From Actinoplanes campanulatus (lineage in GTDB: Bacteria; Actinomycetota; Actinomycetes; Mycobacteriales; Micromonosporaceae), in assembly GCF_014647795.1 (NCBI RefSeq), contig NZ_BMPW01000008.1, positions 1 to 64,000 on the forward strand: DNA of 64,000 nucleotides, read 5' to 3'. Positions 35,091 to 42,622 of this stretch are shown here, one piece after another; position 1 is the stretch's first letter, and each line of letters opens with the position of its first letter. The position numbers and the translations under genes were made by a program. A model generated the notes under the pieces. It did no database searches and was not told the origin of the DNA. It saw nothing but the letters and a program-made list of their open reading frames with translations.

Positions 35091-35695
35091 CGGGCACCCC
35101 CGAACTGCTCCCGGATCACCTGACGGTCCTCCGCGGCGAGGTCCGGCGCGAGGCGCTCGGGGTGCCACATGAGGCCCAGCAGCGGCTCGGTCTCATGCCG
35201 TACCGCCTTGACGACCCGGCCGGGCCCGGTGGCCCACACCCGCAGCGGCGGGTGCACCGTGCTCGCCGCCCAGTTGTGGTAACTGTTCACCACCCGGCTG
35301 CGGGTCCCGATCGTCACGGTCTGCCGGGCCGCGACGTGCCCGCTGACCCGTTGCAGGGGGACGCCGAAGCGGCGCAGCAGCAGCTGCATGCCCCGGCAGA
35401 CGGCCACCACCGGCAGGCCGCGCTCGCGCGCCACGTCGAGCAGGGCGGTCTCGGTGCGGTCCCGTTCGGGCGCGTCCCCGCCGAGTTCGGCGAGATCGTT
35501 GCCGCCGGTGAGCAGGATGCCGTGGACCGGAGCGGCGCGCACCAGGCGCACGGCGACGCCGGCGTCGTTCGGCACCGGCATGCCGACCAGGCCGCAGTCG
35601 CGCAGAAACGGCCACCACCGCTGGTCGAGCGCGTCGCTGCGGGTGCCGTGCACCGGGTCGACGACCACGCGCTGAGTGACGGCGATACACGTCAT
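35087..35695 (-). CDS. Class I glutamine-amidotransferase-like hydrolase (Cj1417-like)
   Basis: A 202-residue single-domain amidotransferase with the catalytic triad C100 (VVAVCRGMQ), H178 and E180 (MWHPERL). LLTGGNDLAEL (residues 61-71) and VVNSYHNWA (135-143) distinguish it from ordinary puuD-type enzymes and match what I know of the C. jejuni Cj1417 group. That enzyme cleaves gamma-glutamyl-CDP-amidate to CDP-phosphoramidate and glutamate. The ATG at 35695 overlaps the glutamine-kinase stop (ATGA). There is no synthase domain, consistent with a free hydrolase. Confidence 0.82.
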   Translation of the reverse strand: MTCIAVTQRVVVDPVHGTRSDALDQRWWPFLRDCGLVGMPVPNDAGVAVRLVRAAPVHGILLTGGNDLAELGGDAPERDRTETALLDVARERGLPVVAVCRGMQLLLRRFGVPLQRVSGHVAARQTVTIGTRSRVVNSYHNWAASTVHPPLRVWATGPGRVVKAVRHETEPLLGLMWHPERLAPDLAAEDRQVIREQFGGAR

Positions 35696-38079
35696 CGGAG
35701 GATCTCCACGCGGTGATTGAGGCAGTCCACCCTGAGGTACTCGGCTGCCGCCCAGCGGTTGTACAGGACCTCACCGGCGCCGATGACCGCCGGGATGCCG
35801 AACTGGTGTGCGCGGATCGCCATGTGGGAGTTCGCGCCGCCGTAGCGGGTGATGAATCCGGCGACCCCCTCGGAGAAGATCCAGTCGTAGCCGGGGTCGC
35901 CGCTGGGCAGCATCAGGATCTTTCCCGTCAGGTCGGCCGGATGCGCCGAGACCAGCTCCACCCGCCCGGCCGCGCACTCCTGGGTGACATAGTTCGGCTC
36001 CGTGCTGGGCAGGTGGAACGCCTTCACGTCGGCCGGTTCGGTGATCATCGGCGGGAGCACCAGCCGGCGGGTGAGCTCGTAGCGCCGCCGGCCTTCCGCG
36101 GCACACCGGCGCAGCACCGTGGCGGGGCTCTCGGCGCCGCGGTGCAGCTCGTCGACGCAGTCCACGTCGAGGTAGGACATCTCCTCGGCGTCCATGCCGA
36201 CGCCGCGGCCCAGCTGGGTGAAGAGCGACAGGGCCTCGCTCAGGTGCCGGGTGAACTCGAACTTGGAGTTCTCCCGCAGCTCGATGCTGGTGATGATGAA
36301 GTTCAGCAGCCCGTACGCGTCCTGCTCCAGGCGGTGCTGGCGCAGCAGGTCGTCGATCAGGTGCATGGTCGGCGCCGGCAGCCGGAACGGCTCGGGCGCC
36401 TCCAGCCTGACCCGCGAGTTCGGCCAGTCGAAATAGCCGTCGGGCTCCTCGTCGTAGCGCGGGGAGCGGATGTCGTACGTTCCGGGGCGCAGAAAGCCGT
36501 ACCGGCGCAGGAACTCGGCACGCGACAGCCCCGTACGGTCGCGCAGCATGCGGTTGGTGACCGTGTCCAGCGAGGCCATCAGCCGGGCGACGTCCCTCTC
36601 GGTGAGCACCTCGGTGTCCACCAGCGACCGCAGGATCTCGGTGGCGATGAACCCCAGCCGGGCGAAGCCGGCGAAGGCCAGGGTCCCGAACCGGCGGCAG
36701 TCCTCCAGCAGCCAGTAGATCTGGGTCGGCAGGTCCAGGTCGGACTGGCGCACCTCGCCCAGCTTCGCGCGCAGCGACGTGATGCTCGCCAGGTCCTCCC
36801 GGCGCGCCGGGTGCTCCGGATCCATCAGCTGGTTGGTCAGGGTCCGCAGCGCGCTGACGAGGTCGTCGCGCTCCTGCACGCTGAACAGGTGCTCCGCCTG
36901 GTTGCTCAGGCGTTCCTGCAGGGTGAGCGAGTAGCAGGAGAACACGACGTCGAACTCCACCTTGTCGTGCAGTTCCGGGTTCGCGGCCAACCGGTCGATG
37001 TAGTGGTCGACCAGCCGTTCGGCGAGCTCGTCGTCGATCGAGGCGGGAATCAGCGAGTTGCAGCTCTCCCGGACACCGATGTACGGCAGGCCGAAGAAGT
37101 CCACCATCAGCGGGAACCCGCGGACGTCGCGGTATCCGTACCGGGCCCGCTGGTCCGCCCAGAGACCGTCGGTGATCAGCCGCCGGTACAGCGAGAGGGC
37201 GAGCGGGTGCGGCCGCGTGCCCACGATCTCCGCGGGGTTCCAGTCCGGCATGACCCCGAAGACCGTGCGCTTGCCACGCAGGTGGGGATGCGGTTGGGCG
37301 GCCGTGCGGACCTTGGTCGCGATGGCGGTCAGCGCCTGCTCGTGGTCGACGTTGTCGAGCAGTGTCTCGACCACCATCGGCCGCACCTGCAGCAGATAGA
37401 GATCGCCGGTGTCGTCGAACGCGAACTCGATGTCGAGGTTGTCGCGCTCCAGCAGCTCCTCCAGCTCCCGGGAGAGATCCGCCAGCCGTTGCAGGTGCGG
37501 ATCGCCCCGGCCGGTGCCGCTGGTCTTCCAGGCGTAGAAGGTGCGCAGCCGGGCCCGGGCCCCGCTGGTGACGGCCGCGGAGTCACCGTTCTCCTCATAG
37601 TTGATCACCAGGTACGGGGCGCCGGTGTTGGGATCGCACGTGAAGACGACCCCGGTCATGGTGGCGTTGACGACCAGCGGCTGCACCAGCACCAGCTCCT
37701 CGCCGAGCCCGTCCAGGACCGCCGTCTCCGGCCGCTGCCGGTAGGAGTCGATGACCGCGTCGACCGCGTCGCGCAGCCCTTGCCGGCCGGCGACGCCGGC
37801 CACCGACAGGTAGCTGCCCGGCATCAGGGTTCCCGCGTCGTCCTCCCGGCGGGTGCTGCTGCGCACGATCAGCGGCTGACCACCCCAGGGCCGGCTCAGC
37901 ACGTCGTCGAGCAACCGGTCCGGGCCGGACTGCCAGGCGTCGACCGGGAAGTACAGCAGAGGGAGCACACGGGCGGTACGGACCAGTGGCGCGAGCTGCT
38001 CCAGCGTTTCGGCCTTGGAGCCCAGCAGGGCGGCGGGCGAGCCGCGCTGCATGGTCGGGGCAGGGTGGTGTAACGCCAT
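35692..38079 (-). CDS. L-glutamine kinase (PEP-synthase-like, Cj1418-like)
   Basis: A 795-residue PEP-synthase/PPDK-fold enzyme. The N-terminal ATP-grasp domain has PLIVRSSTRREDDAGTLMPG (residues 70-88 region), VLVQPLV, GVVFTCDP and LLQVRPMVV. The linker VFGVMPDWNPAEIVG is typical of the capsule-locus subgroup. The C-terminal swivelling domain has the phospho-carrier His752 in RYGGANSHMAIRA. It lacks a PEP/pyruvate-binding barrel, so a genuine PEP synthase is unlikely. C. jejuni Cj1418 phosphorylates the amide nitrogen of glutamine with ATP. The ATG at 38079 has a GAAGGAG ribosome-binding site. It is the first gene of a five-gene, 4-base-overlap operon. Confidence 0.82.
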   Translation of the reverse strand: MALHHPAPTMQRGSPAALLGSKAETLEQLAPLVRTARVLPLLYFPVDAWQSGPDRLLDDVLSRPWGGQPLIVRSSTRREDDAGTLMPGSYLSVAGVAGRQGLRDAVDAVIDSYRQRPETAVLDGLGEELVLVQPLVVNATMTGVVFTCDPNTGAPYLVINYEENGDSAAVTSGARARLRTFYAWKTSGTGRGDPHLQRLADLSRELEELLERDNLDIEFAFDDTGDLYLLQVRPMVVETLLDNVDHEQALTAIATKVRTAAQPHPHLRGKRTVFGVMPDWNPAEIVGTRPHPLALSLYRRLITDGLWADQRARYGYRDVRGFPLMVDFFGLPYIGVRESCNSLIPASIDDELAERLVDHYIDRLAANPELHDKVEFDVVFSCYSLTLQERLSNQAEHLFSVQERDDLVSALRTLTNQLMDPEHPARREDLASITSLRAKLGEVRQSDLDLPTQIYWLLEDCRRFGTLAFAGFARLGFIATEILRSLVDTEVLTERDVARLMASLDTVTNRMLRDRTGLSRAEFLRRYGFLRPGTYDIRSPRYDEEPDGYFDWPNSRVRLEAPEPFRLPAPTMHLIDDLLRQHRLEQDAYGLLNFIITSIELRENSKFEFTRHLSEALSLFTQLGRGVGMDAEEMSYLDVDCVDELHRGAESPATVLRRCAAEGRRRYELTRRLVLPPMITEPADVKAFHLPSTEPNYVTQECAAGRVELVSAHPADLTGKILMLPSGDPGYDWIFSEGVAGFITRYGGANSHMAIRAHQFGIPAVIGAGEVLYNRWAAAEYLRVDCLNHRVEILR

Positions 38080-38427
38080 GATGCTCCTTCGTTTCCGGGC
38101 GTGCTCAGGGCAGCAGGAATCCCGTCGTGAGGTCATGGATGCGCCCGGTGGAAACCGGCAAGCGAGCGCCGTCGAGGCGAAGCGGTGGTGAACATCCGCT
38201 ACGCCGGTCGTTTTCTGGAGTCTTTCCGGTAACTCCCGCTGAACATCCTGCTACCCGAGCGAATGCGAGGTTAACGACCCCATGGTTTCGTCATCTGAAG
38301 TCAACCCACAGTGGACAGCTTGCGCGCCCTGAGCTTGACAATCACGGCGTAGAAACATTTGTTAATAGATAGGCAACCGACATTGTCATAAATCGTGTGC
38401 TACCTTGCCGCACCCTTTCCCTGCCGG
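38080..38427. promoter_or_regulatory. Upstream region of the phosphoramidate operon
   Basis: This 348-base gap lies between the operon start and the small lipoprotein gene. It contains a relatively AT-rich stretch (38330-38400) and no credible ORF. It must hold the operon promoter on the minus strand, but I cannot point to specific boxes. A TTGACA at 38335 reads in the opposite direction and has no good -10 partner. Confidence 0.45.
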
Positions 38428-38748
38428 TCACCAGGGGATGACGCCGGCGTCGTTGAAGAACGAACCGGTCGGGCCGCCGTCGGGCAGCGTGGCCAGGCGA
38501 ATCGCGATGGCCGCGCCCTCCCGGGGCGGCCGTCCTCGCAAGCCGGTCGCCGACGGGCTGGCCGGCGCGGTGGTCGGCGCCGCTGACGGGGCGGACGACG
38601 CGACCGCCGGCGCGTCGTTCACCGGCTGGGCGGCGCCGCCGACGTGCTCGATGGGCGTCGAGCAGGCGCCGGCGAGGGCAACGAGGACAAGGAGGCGGGG
38701 ATGGTGAAGGCGCGCACGGTTTCTCGTTCTCCTGGAGCAGGGGGACAT
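38428..38748 (-). CDS. Small putative lipoprotein
   Basis: A 106-residue product with a basic start and hydrophobic run ending in the lipobox LVALAGACSTP, then a Ser/Ala/Pro-rich linker (SSAPSAAPTTAPASPSATG) and a short C-terminal FFNDAGVIPW. It would be anchored to the outer face of the membrane. It lies downstream of the response regulator gene on the same strand. The start is uncertain and there is no strong ribosome-binding site, so the gene could also be a remnant. Confidence 0.42.
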   Translation of the reverse strand: MSPCSRRTRNRARLHHPRLLVLVALAGACSTPIEHVGGAAQPVNDAPAVASSAPSAAPTTAPASPSATGLRGRPPREGAAIAIRLATLPDGGPTGSFFNDAGVIPW

Positions 38749-38916
38749 GCTGTCATACGGTGCGATGCACGCGATCACCCGGCAGTTCGCGATCTTGGAT
38801 AACGAGCGGGTAACGGTCTCGCCAGTTCGCGGCCAGCTCCTCCGGCACGCGACGGTCGGATCCGAGCGCGTCCTCGACCGCGGCAGTAGCCGCATCCGGC
38901 GGGCACGGTGGCTGGC

Positions 38917-39609
38917 TCAGTCCGTGGTGTGGGGTGGAGGGTGCGCGTGCAGGCGGTATCCCATTCCGCGCAGTGTTTCGATCCGCGAGTCGCCTATTTT
39001 TCGGCGTAGGTAGCGGACGTAGACCTCGACGACGTTGGAGCCGGGGTCGAAGTCCAGGCCCCATACCTGGCTCAGCAGTTGTTCGCGGGTCAGGACCTGG
39101 TCGACGTGGCGGAACAACACCTCAGCGAGGGCGAACTCGCGGGCGGTCAGCGCTACCTCCGCCGCGCCGCCGTCGATCAGGACCTTGCGGGTGCGCAGGT
39201 CGAGGGTCAGGTCGCCGGCACGCAGCATCGTCGGCTCCGGTGCGTGTCCCGGCCCTCTGAGCCTGAGCCGGACGCGGGCGAGCAGTTCGTCGAAGCCGAA
39301 GGGCTTGCGGATGTAGTCGTCGGCTCCGCTCTCCAGACCGGTGACGGTGTCGGCGACGCTGTCACGGGCGGTCAGCACGACCACGGGTAGGTCGATCTTC
39401 TCGGCACGTAGCAGGCGCAGCACGGTCAGGCCGTCGGTGACGGGTAGGCCGAGGTCGAGCACCATCAGGTCGAACGCGCCGGTTCGGGCGTACTGGTAGG
39501 CCGACTCACCGTCGGTGACCACGGTGACGACGAACCCGTTGCTGTTCAGGCCGCTCTCCAGGAACGAGGCGATCCGGGGTTCGTCCTCGGCGACCAGGAC
39601 GCGGTTCAC
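38917..39609 (-). CDS. OmpR/PhoB-family response regulator
   Basis: A 230-residue response regulator. The receiver domain has the acidic pair EDE at residues 8-10, phospho-acceptor D52 in LMVLDLGLP, and K in IRKPFGFDELL. The C-terminal winged helix (residues 135-220) contains VALTAREFALAEVLFRHVDQ and RYLRRKIGDSRIETLRGMGY. The ATG overlaps the histidine kinase stop by 4 bases, so the two form one operon. Confidence 0.93.
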   Translation of the reverse strand: MNRVLVAEDEPRIASFLESGLNSNGFVVTVVTDGESAYQYARTGAFDLMVLDLGLPVTDGLTVLRLLRAEKIDLPVVVLTARDSVADTVTGLESGADDYIRKPFGFDELLARVRLRLRGPGHAPEPTMLRAGDLTLDLRTRKVLIDGGAAEVALTAREFALAEVLFRHVDQVLTREQLLSQVWGLDFDPGSNVVEVYVRYLRRKIGDSRIETLRGMGYRLHAHPPPHTTD

Positions 39610-41081
39610 CGGTGGATCCTGGGCGAGTCGGCGGCAGCGCCGGGACGGTGTGGACGGTGGGCCGGGGTCAGGGGCAGGTCGAGGGTGAATGTCGAGCCCT
39701 TGCCCGGAGTGCTGTCCAGCAGCACCCGACCGCCGTGGGCGTGGGCGATGGAGGCGACGATGGCCAGGCCGAGGCCGGCGCCTCCGCGGCTGCGGCGGCC
39801 GGGGTGATCGAGGCGGGTGAAGCGGTCGAAGATGCGGGTCTGGTCCTCAGGTGCGATGCCGGTGCCGGTGTCGGTGACGCTGAGCCTCAGCCGGTCGGTG
39901 ACCGTCGTGGCGCCGATGGAGATTCGGTCGGTGGGCCGGGTGTGGCGTACGGCGTTGGCGGCCAGCTGCATCAGCGCCTGGGTCAGCCGTTGGTTGTCGG
40001 CGAGCACCGTCTGCTCGGTGAGGTCGGACACCGTCCAGTGCCGGTCGCCCAGAGCGCCGGCCTTGGCCAGGACCTGCATCACCAGATCGGTGACATCGAC
40101 TTCGGACAGGTCCAGGAAGTCGGGGCGTTCGGCCTTGGCCAGCAGCATCAGGTCGTCGACCAGGCGGTTCATCCGTTGCAGTTCGTCCAGCACGAGGGCG
40201 AGGGTCCGTTTCCGTTTCGCCGGGTCTTCGCTGATCAGTTCGAGGTGGCCGCGGATCACGGTGATCGGGGTTCGCAGCTCGTGGCTGGCGTCGTCGAGGA
40301 ACTGCCGCTGGCCGGCGAAGGCGCTCTGCAAGCGGTCGAGCATCTCGTTGAAGGTGCGGGCCAGGGCGGCGACGTCGTCAGTTCCGGTCACGGTGATCCG
40401 TTGGTCGAGGTCGGACCCGCGGATCGTCTCCGCGGTCCGCCGGAGGGTTCGGATCGGGGCCAGGACCCGGCCGGCGACCTGCCAGCTCGCCAGGCCCGCC
40501 AGGCTCAGCGCCACGAAGCTGACCGCGCCCAGCACCCGGACCGTCGAGGCGACACGCTCCTTGACCGGTGCGGCGAACTCGACCACCACCAGGGCGCCGA
40601 GATCCGGGGCGCCCTCGAAGCGGACCGGGAAGACGGCGTACCGGACCGGGCCGGCAGTGCTGGTCACCGTGCCCGTCTGCGGCTGCCCCAGCCCGGCGAT
40701 CCGGCCCACGAACTGCGGATCGGTGTCCAGCCGGGCCAGCGGCTCGGTGCGGGCGCGATGCGCGGGACGACCGTCGATCAGGCTGAACAGCGTCTCGTCG
40801 GCGTCGGGAACAGCCTCGGCGAGGTAGCCGGCGAGCAGGCCGCGAACCTCACGGTAGGGCTCGCCTGTCGCGGGGTCCACGGTCCGTCCCGCATAGTCAC
40901 GCAGCTTGTGGCCCTCGTGGACCAGTTCCTGGTCGAGTTCGGCCTCGGCCCGTTCGGTCAGCACGCGGGCGGCGATGAGTAGTTCCGCGCTCAGCGCCAA
41001 CGCCACCAGCAGCATCATCCAGCCGATGATCCGGCTGCGGGCGCTCAGGCTCACGGCATGGGGCGCAGGGTGGCGAAGCAT
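39606..41081 (-). CDS. Sensor histidine kinase
   Basis: A 491-residue membrane kinase. Two transmembrane helices flank an extracytoplasmic region of about 140 residues. A HAMP domain (AGRVLAPIRTLRRTAETIRG) leads to the HisKA motif FLDDASHELRTPITVIRGHL with the phosphorylated His, and a HATPase domain with LMQLAANAVRHTRP, DTGTGIAPEDQTRIFDRF and GGAGLGLAIV. It is paired with the downstream response regulator. The small secreted protein just upstream may be a ligand or regulator. The signal is unknown. Confidence 0.92.
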   Translation of the reverse strand: MLRHPAPHAVSLSARSRIIGWMMLLVALALSAELLIAARVLTERAEAELDQELVHEGHKLRDYAGRTVDPATGEPYREVRGLLAGYLAEAVPDADETLFSLIDGRPAHRARTEPLARLDTDPQFVGRIAGLGQPQTGTVTSTAGPVRYAVFPVRFEGAPDLGALVVVEFAAPVKERVASTVRVLGAVSFVALSLAGLASWQVAGRVLAPIRTLRRTAETIRGSDLDQRITVTGTDDVAALARTFNEMLDRLQSAFAGQRQFLDDASHELRTPITVIRGHLELISEDPAKRKRTLALVLDELQRMNRLVDDLMLLAKAERPDFLDLSEVDVTDLVMQVLAKAGALGDRHWTVSDLTEQTVLADNQRLTQALMQLAANAVRHTRPTDRISIGATTVTDRLRLSVTDTGTGIAPEDQTRIFDRFTRLDHPGRRSRGGAGLGLAIVASIAHAHGGRVLLDSTPGKGSTFTLDLPLTPAHRPHRPGAAADSPRIHR

Positions 41082-41087
41082 GGCGAT

Positions 41088-41417
41088 TCACCTGTCGGTG
41101 CAGTCGTCGTCGATGCCGTCGTCGTCATCGTCGTCTCCGGCTGTCGGCGCGGGGCCGTTGGTCACCCTGGTGGCTCCCGGCGGAGCCGGGGTGGCGGTCC
41201 CCGGAGCAGGCAGTGCGGGAGCGCGGGTCGCCGGGTCGCCCGGCTGGGTCGAGGCGCCGATCGCGGGAGCGGTCGCGGGCGGCCGGTCGCCGGCGGGGAC
41301 CACGACCACGCCGCCCACGTCCAGCGGTGGGTGGGTGAACAGCGCTCCACCGAGCATCCACGCGGCAGCCAGGAGCAGCGGTACCGCAAGCAGCGCCGCC
41401 AGCCGGCGACCAGTCAT
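41088..41417 (-). CDS. Small exported protein upstream of the two-component system
   Basis: A 109-residue protein with an N-terminal signal or anchor helix (RRLAALLAVPLLLAAAWMLG), a Pro/Ala/Thr-rich middle and an acidic Asp-rich C-terminus (DDDDDDGIDDDC). It ends 6 bases before the histidine kinase start, so it is probably the first gene of that operon. The acidic tail could bind cations. No family is recognised. ATG 41417 is preferred to a longer start at 41459. Confidence 0.6.
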   Translation of the reverse strand: MTGRRLAALLAVPLLLAAAWMLGGALFTHPPLDVGGVVVVPAGDRPPATAPAIGASTQPGDPATRAPALPAPGTATPAPPGATRVTNGPAPTAGDDDDDDGIDDDCTDR

Positions 41418-41581
41418 GCCATCAAGTCTCCGTCGCAGCCTTGCGGCCGGATGAGCCAACGATGAGAAAACTCTCGGGTCCGCGGCGATGCTCGCGACCG
41501 TCGACGACCCGCTGACCGAGATGAGAGGTCTCTAAGGCAGGGCCAAGGCGGGTGTCATCCCGGGCGCCCAACCTCGTAGAC

Positions 41582-42622
41582 ATGACGGTCTTGCAGCACC
41601 AGCGCTCGTCCGGCCCCGGACGGATGGTGACGTCCGGTCAGGCGAGCCCGGCCGTGTCTCTGTGGGCGCGCGACGTCTTGGCCGCGGCGGTTCCGGCTCT
41701 GGCCGGCGGCCTGGACCGGGTCGTCATGCTGCGTGATGGCCACCGGCGGCTGGCTCTGGTCGAACTCCGCGACGGCCGGTGGCTGGCGCTCAAGCGGTAT
41801 GGCGACAGCCAGGGCGCGTGGACCCGGCAATGGTTGCAGCGGCTGACCGAAGCGGGTTTCGCCCCACCGGCCCGATTCGCGGTGACTCCGGCGCGGGGTT
41901 GGTCCGGTATCCACCACACCCTGGTCACCGACGTGGCTCGCGGTCACGCCTGGGCCCACTGGTTGCGGGCTCCGGCCGCCGGCCGCGCCGCCGCGGTCGC
42001 CGCCGCCGACTGGCTGATCCGGTTGCAGTCGCTGTCGGTGACGCTGCCCGACCGCACTGATTACCGCGCCGAGGCGCAGCTGCGCCGGCAAGCCGGCCGG
42101 CTCGCCGACCGGTATCCGGATCACGCCACCCGGCTGCTGCGGGTCGCCGAGACGACCCATCGACGGTTGCACGACGACCGGCAGGCGGCCGGCCCCGCCC
42201 TGGTGCCCTCCCACGGAGACCTGCACCCGGAGAACCTGCACCTGACACCCGGTGGATCGCCCACGGTGACCGCCATCGACGTCGACACCGCGGGGTTGCG
42301 CCGGCCGTCCTACGACGTCGGCTATGCGCTGGCCCAACTGCTGGTCGCCTCATGGATGCGCACCGGATCGTTCCGGCCCGGAGCCGGCGCCGGCATGGCG
42401 TTCTGGCGCCGGTGGACGGCCCACGACGGCGCCGGCGCCGACGCCGTGCCGGCCGAGGTCGCTCGCACCCTGATGCAGAGCCTGCACTTCGAGCTGATCA
42501 TCTACCGCACCGCCCGGACAGACCTGCTCGACCGCTGGCTGGACATCGCCGAGGCGGTGCTCGCCGACGGCCTCTGCGCCGCCTTCCACACCCTGACCAC
42601 CGTCCAGGAGCCCGTGCCATGA
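41582..42622 (+). CDS. APH-like phosphotransferase
   Basis: A 346-residue kinase of the aminoglycoside-phosphotransferase fold. The substrate loop is LVPSHGDLHPENLHLTPGG with the catalytic Asp, then TAIDVDTAGLRRPSYDVGYA as the metal-binding D. The N-terminal lobe has RWLALKRYGD with the ATP-binding Lys. The group includes maltokinase-like, choline-kinase-like and aminoglycoside kinases; the substrate here is unknown. It is translationally coupled (ATGA) to a GH57-like gene, which favours a sugar substrate. The start is ATG 41582. Confidence 0.78.
   Translation: MTVLQHQRSSGPGRMVTSGQASPAVSLWARDVLAAAVPALAGGLDRVVMLRDGHRRLALVELRDGRWLALKRYGDSQGAWTRQWLQRLTEAGFAPPARFAVTPARGWSGIHHTLVTDVARGHAWAHWLRAPAAGRAAAVAAADWLIRLQSLSVTLPDRTDYRAEAQLRRQAGRLADRYPDHATRLLRVAETTHRRLHDDRQAAGPALVPSHGDLHPENLHLTPGGSPTVTAIDVDTAGLRRPSYDVGYALAQLLVASWMRTGSFRPGAGAGMAFWRRWTAHDGAGADAVPAEVARTLMQSLHFELIIYRTARTDLLDRWLDIAEAVLADGLCAAFHTLTTVQEPVP

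Noticed and set aside
35713-38073. 786-codon open frame on the plus strand opposite the glutamine kinase gene
   Set aside because: Its translation is low-complexity Arg/Gly/Val/His-rich and mirrors the codon bias of the real minus-strand gene; no domain is recognisable.
35692-38079. PEP synthase or pyruvate phosphate dikinase
   Set aside because: The PEP/pyruvate TIM barrel is absent and the operon partners match the phosphoramidate pathway.
38335-38365. Plus-strand sigma-70 promoter with TTGACA
   Set aside because: No -10 box at the right distance and no plus-strand gene follows.
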